Positions 11,050 to 20,864 of a DNA stretch of 64,000 nucleotides are shown one piece after another. The position numbers and the translations under genes were made by a program. Numbering within the stretch: the first letter of the stretch is position 1; the number at the start of each line of letters is the position of its first letter. Under the pieces are notes generated by a model. It made no database searches. It saw only the letters and a program-made list of their open reading frames with translations, and was not told the DNA's origin. Source of the DNA: Devosia nanyangense (GTDB lineage Bacteria; Pseudomonadota; Alphaproteobacteria; Rhizobiales; Devosiaceae); the NCBI GenBank assembly GCA_016213505.1, contig JACRAF010000004.1, forward strand, positions 1 through 64,000. Direction: 5' to 3'.

Positions 11050-11916
11050 TTAGGCTCTTCTAGCCAACTTTCTGGCGGCGATAGACGGCGAGTCTGGCCG
11101 AACAGCGATATTGATGTGCCGGAACGTGACTCCGTTCACGAGTGTGTCGTTCGGGGGAACGATTTGCTTCTCCGTCACGACAACGAGATAGCGGTGACTC
11201 GCAAGCTCAACGCCTGCCAATACCCCGCTGGAATACAGTGACGCCTGGTGCTTGGCCTCGGCGTATGCTGCCTCTGGATCAACCGGAGCGCGCTTCCATT
11301 CAGTTAGCACCATGGCGAGGGCAACTGGAACCCCGGCCGTTTGGACCGGCTCCTGATAGACCAAGTCCGTCTTCCCTCCGCTCGCGTCGACTTTGAACGC
11401 CCATATGCCGTGCCAGAGCATGTGGACGCCGCCAAGCCTCTCGCAATGGGTCTCATGATCGTCGAAAGCGGCCTGCCATTTCGCGCGGTAGTCTTCATCG
11501 GCCACTATCTGCCGTTGAAGATGCATGAACGCGAGTTCAGACGCGGATCTGATGCCCTCCGATGGGTTATCCAGGCAATACGTCAGCTCGGACTCCAGAG
11601 CGATAACCTTCACCAAAATGGTGCGGACCAAGAGCGCGTCACCAACCTGGTTGTTCTGAATCTGGTGGCCGCCGTCCGACATGAACCTGTCGATTGCCGC
11701 ATGTGCCTCTGCAGGCAATAGGCCGGCGAAATCGTGTATCAGTCGCGAGATGTCTTGAAGGACACCTTCGCACTGTTTTTGAAGTGCCTTGTCGGCGCCA
11801 TAGGGCGAACCCGAATGCGACGACAGAAAGCTAGCATGCACCGACGCAGCCTTCTCCAGGCCGCGTATCCTAGCCGCAATCCGCCGCCAAGCGGCGAGGT
11901 ATGTTAGCGCACTCAT
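11050..11916 (-). CDS. Predicted PD-(D/E)XK nuclease-fold protein
   Basis: 288 residues, not a family I recognise by name. The N-terminal half (1-160) is mostly helical. The C-terminal half carries GGKTDLVYQE (D184 in a GxxD arrangement), MVLTEWKR (E206-x-K208) and HQASLYSSG (Q224-xxx-Y228), in the order and spacing of the RecB/Cas4-like PD-(D/E)XK core GxxD...ExK...QxxxY. Fold and nuclease activity are inferred from these motifs alone. Composition is less GC-rich than the neighbours. It lies about 1.7 kb from a restriction-modification cassette, so a defence role is plausible. Confidence 0.7.
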   Translation of the reverse strand: MSALTYLAAWRRIAARIRGLEKAASVHASFLSSHSGSPYGADKALQKQCEGVLQDISRLIHDFAGLLPAEAHAAIDRFMSDGGHQIQNNQVGDALLVRTILVKVIALESELTYCLDNPSEGIRSASELAFMHLQRQIVADEDYRAKWQAAFDDHETHCERLGGVHMLWHGIWAFKVDASGGKTDLVYQEPVQTAGVPVALAMVLTEWKRAPVDPEAAYAEAKHQASLYSSGVLAGVELASHRYLVVVTEKQIVPPNDTLVNGVTFRHINIAVRPDSPSIAARKLARRA

Positions 11917-11976
11917 TTTGCGAACAACTCACCGAAATGGTTCACCGCGTCCAGCGCGACCTCGGCGTCTTTCCCG

Positions 11977-12561
11977 TCAAGCTATCGGTATCACAATTCG
12001 GCGCACCACCCATTTGTTCTTCCCGATCATCCGCTCCCGCTCGAACCCCGCCGCCTCGAACATCGCCAGGGTCCCCGCATGGAGGAATGTCGGCGAGACC
12101 ATCGTCCCCGAAGTGTTTTCGGGATAGGCCTCGACCACGCCTCCCCCGAGCAGCGCGATCTGTTCCAGCGCGCCCTTGAGCGCCGTGGCGGCGACGCCTT
12201 GTTTGCGGTGGTGGCGGTCGACGAAAAAGCAGGTGATGCGCCAGGGGGGCGGGGCGGCGGTCTGGCCTTCTTCATAGGCCTTGCGGTTCTTGATGCGCGG
12301 CAGCTCGTCGGGCGAGCCGAACTGGCACCACCCGACACACGCCTCGCCGTCATAGACCAGCGCGGCGTGGGCGCGGCCTTCGCGGACCCGCGTTTCCTTC
12401 GCCGCGCGGCGCGCCGCATAGCTCAACGTACCCGGCTTGCCCTCGGCGTGAAAGCTGAGGCACCAGCAGCCGCCGAAGACGCCATTGTGGGCCTCGACCA
12501 GGGTGTCGAAGGCGGGCCATGTGGCGTCGCTCAGAGGCTTGATCGTGAACCCGGCCGCCAT
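11977..12561 (-). CDS. GNAT family N-acetyltransferase
   Basis: 194-residue acetyltransferase-like protein. The acetyl-CoA binding region is seen in ITCFFVDRHHRKQGVAATAL (about 108-127), with R/QxxGxA in the usual position, preceded by VGWCQFGSPDELPR. A late segment, TLAMFEAAGFERER, matches the GNAT C-terminal strand-helix. A Cys-rich stretch GGCWCLSFH near residue 31 is typical of a subgroup of uncharacterised GNATs. It follows the DUF5655 gene with only a few bases between, probably as one transcript. Confidence 0.85.
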   Translation of the reverse strand: MAAGFTIKPLSDATWPAFDTLVEAHNGVFGGCWCLSFHAEGKPGTLSYAARRAAKETRVREGRAHAALVYDGEACVGWCQFGSPDELPRIKNRKAYEEGQTAAPPPWRITCFFVDRHHRKQGVAATALKGALEQIALLGGGVVEAYPENTSGTMVSPTFLHAGTLAMFEAAGFERERMIGKNKWVVRRIVIPIA

Positions 12562-12564
12562 CGG

Positions 12565-12939
12565 CTACTCCGCTGCGTCCCACGCCGATTTCAGCCACCG
12601 CGTGACCTCGGCGTCAGCATCGGCGGGGGCGTTCAGTTCCAGATGGTGGGTGAAGCGGCCGGGGGCGGGCTCGACGATCTCTGTCCAGCGCGGCGAAGGA
12701 TCGCGGTGGCGGAGGAAGACGCTCAGCACCAGCGGGGCGGCCGGCCGGCGGAGCTGCATCTCAGGCACCCACACGGCGGCGAAAGGATGCGCGCGGGAAA
12801 AGCCGATCTGCGATTTCTGCACCTTGACGGTGACCCCCTCGAGCGCAGCGACGGCGCGCGCGATGGCTGGGTAGATCTTCCGCGCGTCGGGATAGGGCGC
12901 GAGGAACGCATCGGCGGTCGTCTCGCGGCGGCGCTTCAT
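12565..12939 (-). CDS. DUF5655 domain-containing protein
   Basis: 124-residue protein of the small DUF5655 group often found beside transport or acetyltransferase genes. Conserved features are VTVKVQKSQIGFSRAHPFAA in the middle and RFTHHLELNAPADAD towards the end. No catalytic motif is obvious; the family is uncharacterised. The next gene (GNAT) begins three bases after its stop codon. Confidence 0.75.
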   Translation of the reverse strand: MKRRRETTADAFLAPYPDARKIYPAIARAVAALEGVTVKVQKSQIGFSRAHPFAAVWVPEMQLRRPAAPLVLSVFLRHRDPSPRWTEIVEPAPGRFTHHLELNAPADADAEVTRWLKSAWDAAE

Positions 12940-13139
12940 CGCGGTTTGAAGCCGATGGTCTTCATGGGCAGGCTCGGAGCAACTGAGGAGCGCGAGGTTA
13001 TGACAAACCCGCAGGTACGGCTACACCGGCTTCGGCGGACGAGTATTTCTTCAACGGGTTGTCGAATTCCGGGCCGGCCGTTCGTCCATACTGTGAAGGA
13101 AGGGCAACCGGCCCCCGCGAAGCCGCTAGAGGAGACGTC

Positions 13140-13478
13140 ATGACGCAGTATCTGGTCGCGATCCACCACCCCGACGATTACGACGCGTCCGCCGAGGGCG
13201 AGGCGATGCAGCGCGACATCCGTGCGCTCAACGTCGAGATGAAAGCCGCTGGCGTCAGAGTTTTTGTGGGCGGCCTCGCGCCGGCGAAGAGCGCGGTGTC
13301 GGTGCGGGTGAAGCCCGACGGCGAGGTGCTCGTCACCGACGGGCCGTACATGGAGACCAAGGAGCACATCGGCGGCTTCTGGGTGCTGGAAGCCGCGAGC
13401 CTCGAGGAGGCACTGGCCTGGGGCCGCAAGGCCGCCATCGCCTGCCGGGCGCCTGTCGAAGTGCGGGCGTTCAACTGA
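13140..13478 (+). CDS. YCII-related (YciI) domain protein
   Basis: 112-residue dimeric ferredoxin-like protein of the YCII superfamily. It starts TQYLVAIHHPDDYD and has the conserved segment VTDGPYMETKEHIGGFWVLE around residues 62-81, typical of the group that accompanies ECF sigma factors (PhnB/DGPF type). No sigma factor gene is adjacent here. The start ATG at 13140 is preceded by AGAGGAGACGTC. Enzymatic activity is unproven. Confidence 0.87.
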   Translation: MTQYLVAIHHPDDYDASAEGEAMQRDIRALNVEMKAAGVRVFVGGLAPAKSAVSVRVKPDGEVLVTDGPYMETKEHIGGFWVLEAASLEEALAWGRKAAIACRAPVEVRAFN

Positions 13479-13611
13479 CGCCGAGACTTAGAACAGGCCG
13501 ACAGGTGCGGTGCCGAAGGTGCGACTGGTCGGCGCGGGGAACTTCGGGGGAAAGCCTCGTGGCAGCCAAGACTCACACCCAAGACTCTGCTAGGCAAAGA
13601 TTAACCCGCTT

Positions 13612-13626
13612 GTTCTAGTTTTGTTC
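13612..13626 (+). promoter_or_regulatory. LexA (SOS) box upstream of the R-M cassette
   Basis: GTTCTAGTTTTGTTC is a perfect GTTC-N7-GTTC, the LexA operator of alphaproteobacteria, with the usual T-rich spacer. It ends 33 bp before the GTG start of the methyltransferase, where a promoter would lie. LexA repression of the restriction-modification genes is inferred from the motif and position; binding was not tested. Confidence 0.7.
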
Positions 13627-13659
13627 TTGCGCTACGTTCGGTGGTGCGGAGGTCCCAAA

Positions 13660-14295
13660 GTGAACCTGCACATCAGCAACACCATACTCGACCTTGCGGG
13701 AAAGACCCGCGGCGAGAAGTACCGCACCCTGCTCGCGGATCCGCCCTGGCGGTTCATCAACCGCACCGGCAAGGTGGCGCCGGAGCATCGGCGCTTGACG
13801 CGCTACGACACGCTCTCAACGGACGAGATTTGTCAGTTGCCGGTGTCTGAAATGGCCGAAAAGACGGCCCATCTCTACCTCTGGGTACCGAACGCCCTTC
13901 TGCCCGAGGGCCTCAAGGTCATGGAGGCATGGGGCTTCCAGTATAAGTCCAACATCGTCTGGCACAAGGTGCGTAAGGACGGCGGATCGGATGGCCGTGG
14001 AGTGGGATTCTACTTCCGCAACGTGACCGAGCTTTTGCTCTTCGGCGTGCGGGGCAAGAACGCTCGTACCGAAGCGCCCGGCCGCAGTCAGGTCAACTAC
14101 ATGTCCTCGCGCAAGCGCGAGCATTCGCGCAAGCCCGACGAGCAATACGAGCTGATCGAGAGCTGCTCCCAAGGGCCATATCTCGAGATGTTCGCCCGCG
14201 GCACTCGTCCCGGCTGGACCTATTGGGGAAACCAGGCCGACGAGAGCTACAAGCCGACTTGGGAGACGTACGCTTACAACTCGGCGGCCGAATGA
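13660..14295 (+). CDS. MT-A70 family DNA adenine methyltransferase
   Basis: 211-residue N6-adenine methyltransferase of the MT-A70 class. The catalytic DPPW lies at residues 27-30, followed by AHLYLWVPNALLPEGL and WGFQYKSNIVWHK (about residues 91-103), and the C-terminal SAM-pocket part LIESCSQGPYLEMFARGTRPGW. The GTG at 13660 is chosen because GGAGG sits seven bases upstream; a TTG further upstream (13621) would lie on the LexA box and has no such site. The stop overlaps the ATG of the endonuclease gene (ATGA), so the two are translationally coupled and the enzyme probably protects the host recognition site. Confidence 0.92.
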   Translation: MNLHISNTILDLAGKTRGEKYRTLLADPPWRFINRTGKVAPEHRRLTRYDTLSTDEICQLPVSEMAEKTAHLYLWVPNALLPEGLKVMEAWGFQYKSNIVWHKVRKDGGSDGRGVGFYFRNVTELLLFGVRGKNARTEAPGRSQVNYMSSRKREHSRKPDEQYELIESCSQGPYLEMFARGTRPGWTYWGNQADESYKPTWETYAYNSAAE

Positions 14296-14903
14296 GCGGA
14301 CTGCCGAAGATCGATCTGATTCCCGGCTGGGACTGTTACGACTGGCGCAACGCGCGGACGATCTTGGAGCACGGGCACCCGAGCGAGTGGGGCGACATCG
14401 TCGATGTGCTGACCGCCGCGCGGTTGCCGCATTCGGAATTGGCAGCCAAGGGCAAGAACAAGACGGAGACGGCTGCGGCCATCGATTCCAAGTTCTACGA
14501 GCGCGGCTGGGTCGAAAAACAGTTTGAGACAAAGATCGTCGTGGATGAGGTCGAGAGTGCGAGCCCGACACACAAAGTCGACTGCTTTAAGGGGAAGATC
14601 GCCCTGGAGGTCGAGTGGAACAACAAAGATCCATTTTTCGACCGTGACCTAAACAATTTCCGGCTGCTGTACGATCTGCGTGTCGCAGATGTCGGCGTCG
14701 TGGTCACGCGCTCGACGGCCTTACAACATTGGCTGAATCAGAACTACGATATGTTCGCCAAGGCTCACGGCACGTTTGGTGCGTCGACGACACACTTCGA
14801 CAAGCTTGAACCACGCATCCTCGGCGGCGGGGCCGGTGGATGTCCAGTACTCGTGTTTGCTATGACCCCGGCCATATATGTGGATGATCGCGCGAAGTCT
14901 TGA
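14292..14903 (+). CDS. BglII/BstYI-like type II restriction endonuclease
   Basis: 203-residue protein resembling the BglII family. The predicted metal-binding site is D97 (HKVDCFKG), E106 and E108 (IALEVEWNNKD); the spacing D-x8-E-x-E matches BglII D84, E93 and Q95, with Glu replacing Gln. The following FFDRDLNNFRLLYDL and VGVVVTR segments are also typical. It overlaps the methyltransferase by four bases, an arrangement that couples their dosage. The target is probably a GATC-centred site, by family analogy only. Composition is less GC-rich than the chromosome around it. Confidence 0.85.
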   Translation: MSGLPKIDLIPGWDCYDWRNARTILEHGHPSEWGDIVDVLTAARLPHSELAAKGKNKTETAAAIDSKFYERGWVEKQFETKIVVDEVESASPTHKVDCFKGKIALEVEWNNKDPFFDRDLNNFRLLYDLRVADVGVVVTRSTALQHWLNQNYDMFAKAHGTFGASTTHFDKLEPRILGGGAGGCPVLVFAMTPAIYVDDRAKS

Positions 14904-14910
14904 AAATGCA

Positions 14911-14931
14911 GGCGGCGCAGAGTGCGCCGCC
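14911..14931. terminator. Bidirectional terminator between REase and AIPR genes
   Basis: GGCGGCGCA-GAG-TGCGCCGCC forms a perfect 9-bp stem with a 3-nt loop between two convergent stop codons. On the minus strand it is followed by TGCATTTTC, a short interrupted U tract; on the plus strand the tail is weak. Confidence 0.6.
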
Positions 14932-14939
14932 CACTTGCC

Positions 14940-16130
14940 TTAGGCCTGTTTGAGTACCGACGCGATCGTGTCGGTGTAGATGCCAAGGGCGTCATACGCT
15001 GACTCGCTGCGGCCCATGAGGGCAACCTCACGATGGATCGAATCTGAGCGGAACTGCTGGACTGCGAACCGAATGAGCTCGTCCTCTTTGAAGTGCGACT
15101 TGGGAACTTCCAATGCCCATTTGCCGTCCCTTTGGGCTACGAAGGCACTGAGCGCCGAGATGATCGGGAAGAGCAAACCCGGCGCTACCCACACAACCTT
15201 GCCCGTGAGCCGATCCCTCCGAACCGGACGACCTCCGTGCGGTTTGTCGCTACTCTTTCCGTATTCATGAAGCCTGTGGCCGTTCCAGGCATCATGGCTT
15301 TCCCAGCGGCGGTACTCCCTAACGGCCACTGGCGCCATGGCGACGGTGAAATCGTAAAGCTTCCTGGCTTCGGGATCCTTGTCCTTGGCGCTTGCCCAGC
15401 TGGCGAAGTCAGCCAAGCATTTCCCGCCCTGCTTATAGGGAAGGTTTCGCGCACCGTTTGCCAGGGTCTCAGGCATGAGCAGTCGGGCCATCTGCAGCAC
15501 GGATTGCGTGTTGAGAACATTCGGACCGACCGCATCTGTCTCATTCATCTGGATGGTCTCGCCCGGGAGACCCCGTTCAATTGAGGCCTTCAGTTCGGTC
15601 AAGTACCCCCTGGCGCCCGCCTGCGAAACGCTCTTCACTGCAGTTGCAGTGTTCCGCGCAATCGCAATTTCCACGATCTGGTCGTGCAACGGCTCCATGA
15701 CGATTTCGGCACGAACCATGAAATCCGCCGCCTCGCCGCCATCACTTTCGAAATAGCGCTTCAACTCACCCTGGGTTTGGGCGCCGTTGATGATGCTTGC
15801 ATTGACGAGCCGTGCAACTTTCTTGGTGTCATCAACCTCGCAATCGGTGCAAGTAATCGTGACACCCGAGTTCCGATTGATGAAGCGATCCGGCAACTCG
15901 CGGATGGTGTTCTCAATCTGGCGATGCACAGGATTGCGCTTCGCTGGCGAATGTTCGGCAATATAGGTACGCAGGTTGTCTTGGGTACTGATGCCGATGA
16001 CATCGCGCGCGTTGATGTTGGCAAACCACGTCTGGACGCCGTTCGCCTTTTCATCGGGCGACGTCAGGTTGCGGATAACGCTGTAAGGGAGTTCGAGGGT
16101 GCCCAAATCGGCACCATGGCTCGTGGCCAT
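14940..16130 (-). CDS. AIPR family (abortive infection/phage resistance) protein
   Basis: 396-residue protein with the core of the AIPR family: FINRNSGVTITCTD (about 83-96), VNASIINGAQTQGEL (109-123) and EIAIARNTATAVKS (154-167). AIPR was defined by lactococcal abortive-infection proteins; its biochemical activity is not well established. It lies tail-to-tail with the restriction-modification genes across a shared terminator, so the three genes form a compact defence cassette. AAAGGA lies shortly upstream of the ATG. Its promoter should be within the 109 bp before ettA ends; no LexA-type box was seen there. Confidence 0.85.
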   Translation of the reverse strand: MATSHGADLGTLELPYSVIRNLTSPDEKANGVQTWFANINARDVIGISTQDNLRTYIAEHSPAKRNPVHRQIENTIRELPDRFINRNSGVTITCTDCEVDDTKKVARLVNASIINGAQTQGELKRYFESDGGEAADFMVRAEIVMEPLHDQIVEIAIARNTATAVKSVSQAGARGYLTELKASIERGLPGETIQMNETDAVGPNVLNTQSVLQMARLLMPETLANGARNLPYKQGGKCLADFASWASAKDKDPEARKLYDFTVAMAPVAVREYRRWESHDAWNGHRLHEYGKSSDKPHGGRPVRRDRLTGKVVWVAPGLLFPIISALSAFVAQRDGKWALEVPKSHFKEDELIRFAVQQFRSDSIHREVALMGRSESAYDALGIYTDTIASVLKQA

Positions 16131-16239
16131 AGTTCATTCCTTTCGACTTTCGCTCTGCGGATCCCTTCGGTGCACGGCTGCGCACGAAGCTCACAGGAGC
16201 ACGGCCGATATGGACTACCCGATCCTCGGCGTCAAGCCA

Positions 16240-17895
<1,656 letters not shown>

Positions 17896-18064
17896 GAGGC
17901 GAAATCCTGCCGCTGCTGATGATTTGGCGCCGTATGTAGGGGAAGCGCGTCGGCCGGGCAACAGCGCTGCGTAAAGCCGCGCCGTAGGGCTAGCCAAGCC
18001 GATGCATTATCGTTAATACGTGACCAGGGAGCGTGGGATCGACTGCGCCGTTCGGGAGAGCCCA

Positions 18065-18970
18065 ATGCCGTCATCGTCGCCGTTCACCCGCAAGGGCCGC
18101 GCCCTGCTGCCCGGCCAGCACTCGGAACTCACGCTGATCGATGCCGACGGCTCCGGGCGGCAGGTGATCCTGACGGCCGACGAGATCATCGAGGCGCCCA
18201 ACTGGACGCCGGATGGCACGGCGCTGATCTTCAACGCCGGCGGCGAAATCTGGCGGATCGGCATCGACGGCACGAGGCTGACGCGGATCGAGACCGGCAT
18301 GATCCGCGATCTCAACAACGATCACGTGCTCTCCCCCGATGGCCAGACGATCTATCTCAGCAACCAGAAAGACGGGGCGCTCTACGCCGTCGGCATCGAC
18401 GGCGGCGAGCCGCGGCTGGTGTCGAACGCGCATATAACGCCGTTCCACTACTACCTCCACGGCGTCTCCCCCGACGGCACGACGCTGAGCTATGTGGCGG
18501 TCGAGGGCCCGGCCGGCGCCAAGCGGATCAACATCTTCACCATCCCCGCCGCCGGCGGGCCGGACACACGGCTCACCGATGCGAGCTATCCCAACGACGG
18601 ACCGGAATATTCGCCGGACGGCCAGTGGCTCTACTTCAACGCCGAGCGGGCCGCCAAGGTAGCGGGCCACGCCCAGTGCTTCCGGATGAAGCCGGACGGC
18701 GCCGGCATCGAGCAGCTGACCTTCGACGAGCGCGTCAACTGGTTCCCGCACCCGTCGCCGGACGGCCAGTCGGTGGTCTATATCAGCTTCCCGCCCGGCA
18801 CCCTCGGCCACCCGCCCGACAAGGACGTGATCCTCCGCTTCATGCGGCCCGACGGCTCCGGGCAGCGCGACATCGTCAGCCTGTTCGGCGGCCAGGGAAC
18901 CATCAACGTCAACAGCTGGGCGCCGGATAGCCGACGGTTCGCTTATGTGGCGTATCCGGTAGCGAGGTAG
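18065..18970 (+). CDS. TolB-like beta-propeller protein
   Basis: 301-residue protein made of WD40-like PD40/TolB repeats. Blades are marked by APNWTPDGTALIFN, HVLSPDGQTIYLS, HGVSPDGTTLSYV, PEYSPDGQWLYFN, HPSPDGQSVVYI and SWAPDSRRFAYV. No signal peptide is visible, unlike periplasmic TolB, so it is probably cytoplasmic or uses another route. There is no tol-pal context. I placed the start at the ATG at 18065 since earlier in-frame codons add a basic stretch outside the propeller. Confidence 0.83.
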   Translation: MPSSSPFTRKGRALLPGQHSELTLIDADGSGRQVILTADEIIEAPNWTPDGTALIFNAGGEIWRIGIDGTRLTRIETGMIRDLNNDHVLSPDGQTIYLSNQKDGALYAVGIDGGEPRLVSNAHITPFHYYLHGVSPDGTTLSYVAVEGPAGAKRINIFTIPAAGGPDTRLTDASYPNDGPEYSPDGQWLYFNAERAAKVAGHAQCFRMKPDGAGIEQLTFDERVNWFPHPSPDGQSVVYISFPPGTLGHPPDKDVILRFMRPDGSGQRDIVSLFGGQGTINVNSWAPDSRRFAYVAYPVAR

Positions 18971-19009
18971 AGCGCCGATCTAGGCAGCCGATGGCCCTGA
19001 CCCGGCTTG

Positions 19010-20068
19010 TCAGCACGCCGGGCGCTGCACCACCACGCCGACCCAACCCTGCCCGTCATACTCCTGATAGCCATGCGTCTTGGCGAAAGCGACGAGCGCG
19101 CCGCTGCGGTCGACATAGCTGCCGCGCTGCTGTCCGCGATCTTCGAGCCCGAACACGCTGAACAGCGACGACGGTTCGGTCGAAGCGATGATCCGGCGCT
19201 TGCCGTCGAGCAGCATGATGTCGGTGCGCGCCTTCTCGCCGGGCGCCAGCGCGATCTCGTCGGCGACGATCGACGCGCCCTGCAGCTCCCAGTCGAAGTA
19301 GACGCCCAGCGCCCCGACGGTACGGCCATGCGTGGCCCCGCCCGAGCGGACGGCGGTGCCGTAGATCAGCACCTGCCGGTCCTCCTGCGAGCGGCTGCGC
19401 CGGACCTCGTCGGCGACATAGTCGTCGCCCGAGCGGGTTGCAATGGCATTCTGGAACCACACGGCGGTGAAGTAGTCGATGGTCCTGACCTTGGGCCGGT
19501 AATTGGCGTTGGCAGTGGTCAGTGCCTTGCCGCGCGCATCGACGAGCACGAGATCGGAGTAGACCGAGTAGTAGCGATGGATGAGCCCGAGCCGCTCGGT
19601 GGCCAACGCGATGTTGGCGGAATTCGGGTCCTCGAGTGCCCGCCACAGCGACGCGTCGGTCGCCCACCAGCGCACATCCGCGGTGCGCTCGTAGAGATTG
19701 CGCACGATCAGCTGGACCAGCGACTCCGCCAGATCGATCAGCCGCGCGCCTTCGAGCGTGCCGACCAGGGCGTGGCTGGTGCCGATACGATGCTCGACCC
19801 TGGTCTGGAACGTCTCGGCGGTCTGCGCCGCCTGCTCGGCGAGGCGCTGCACCTCGTGGGCGACGACCGCGAAACTTCGTCCGGCATCGCCCGCCCGCGC
19901 CGCTTCGATCACCGCGTTGAGGGCCAGCAGCTTGGTCTGGATCACCACCTGGCGGTTGGCGGCCCCGAAGTGCTGCAGGTCGTCGTTGATCTGTTCGATG
20001 ACTTCGCGCACCCCTTCGGGCGCAGGCGAGTCCACGGGCGACGTGACGTTCACCGGTTCCATCCGCAT
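19010..20068 (-). CDS. Soluble chemoreceptor-like protein: MCP tip followed by Cache domain
   Basis: 352 residues. The N-terminal about 90 residues hold the highly conserved receptor tip ([20 protein letters not shown] and [14 protein letters not shown]), the part that contacts CheW and CheA. The remaining about 250 residues resemble a Cache sensor ([42 protein letters not shown]). There is no transmembrane segment and no HAMP domain, and the order is reversed relative to standard receptors, where the sensor is N-terminal. The signalling hairpin is very short. It may be a cytoplasmic receptor or a regulator outside chemotaxis; no che genes are in the window. Confidence 0.8.
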   Translation of the reverse strand: MRMEPVNVTSPVDSPAPEGVREVIEQINDDLQHFGAANRQVVIQTKLLALNAVIEAARAGDAGRSFAVVAHEVQRLAEQAAQTAETFQTRVEHRIGTSHALVGTLEGARLIDLAESLVQLIVRNLYERTADVRWWATDASLWRALEDPNSANIALATERLGLIHRYYSVYSDLVLVDARGKALTTANANYRPKVRTIDYFTAVWFQNAIATRSGDDYVADEVRRSRSQEDRQVLIYGTAVRSGGATHGRTVGALGVYFDWELQGASIVADEIALAPGEKARTDIMLLDGKRRIIASTEPSSLFSVFGLEDRGQQRGSYVDRSGALVAFAKTHGYQEYDGQGWVGVVVQRPAC

Positions 20069-20174
20069 TTCGACATTCCCGCGACGGAGCTTGCCGCAGT
20101 TCGCTGAACTGCCTAGCCCCTAAATCGCGCGGCAGGGCTGAGTTGCGCCGCGCGCATGTCGGGTTGACGAATGG

Positions 20175-20864
20175 TTAAGCGCCCGCGACTTCGTCGAGCA
20201 GCCACTGGCCGATCGGCCAGGTGTTGGCGAAGTGAGCGAGGCAGAGGTCGGCGAAGCCGGGCTTGGCCGCAGCCTTGATCGGCAGCGTCGCGCTCGCATA
20301 GAGCCCCTCGTAGAGCAGGTACTCGGCGCGATCCGCATCGGTCTCGAAGCCGCGCGGCAAGAGCTTGCGCGACTTGCCGCCGATCTCGTAGTCGCCCTTC
20401 GCCCGGACCGAAGCGATGGCGGCGAGCAGCGCTTTGCCGGAGCGCGGATGCACGATCGATTGGCGGAACGCCTCGAGCTGTTCCTTCTCGAACCCGTGCA
20501 TGCCGGTACCGAGATAAACCTCCTTGGCCGTGAGCCGGAACCAGAAGCCGGGGCAAGCCCAGCCTTTGCGCTCGCCGTGCCAGAACCACAGATCGAGATG
20601 ATCCTTGTAGGGCCGCTTGTCCTTGGAAAAGCGGATATCGCGATTGATCCGGCTCATCGAGCCGTTGACCTTGGGCTCGAACTGCACGGCCGGCGAAATG
20701 GCCCTGAGCTTTGGGCCGATGGCCTCGACGAAGGCGCGCGCCGGCGCCACATAGCCGGCCTCGTAGACGTCGCGGTGCGCCTCGAACCATGGCTTCTCGT
20801 TGTGCGCGGCGATACCCTCGAGAAAGGCCAAGGTCTCCTTTGGGAAGCCGGTGAACCCGGCCAT
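20175..20864 (-). CDS. DUF2461 domain-containing protein
   Basis: 229-residue protein of the DUF2461 family (conserved hypothetical TIGR02453 type). Characteristic elements are AHNEKPWFEAHRDVYE near residue 19, MSRINRDIRFSKDKRPYKDH (about 69-88) and YLGTGMHGFEKEQLEAFR. Function is unknown. Its ATG at 20864 overlaps the stop of brnA (ATGA), so it is probably translated from the toxin-antitoxin mRNA, a linkage I would not expect from function. Confidence 0.85.
   Translation of the reverse strand: MAGFTGFPKETLAFLEGIAAHNEKPWFEAHRDVYEAGYVAPARAFVEAIGPKLRAISPAVQFEPKVNGSMSRINRDIRFSKDKRPYKDHLDLWFWHGERKGWACPGFWFRLTAKEVYLGTGMHGFEKEQLEAFRQSIVHPRSGKALLAAIASVRAKGDYEIGGKSRKLLPRGFETDADRAEYLLYEGLYASATLPIKAAAKPGFADLCLAHFANTWPIGQWLLDEVAGA

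Noticed and set aside
16131-16239. LexA box upstream of the AIPR gene
   Set aside because: Only a single GTTC half-site is present; no second half at the N7 spacing.
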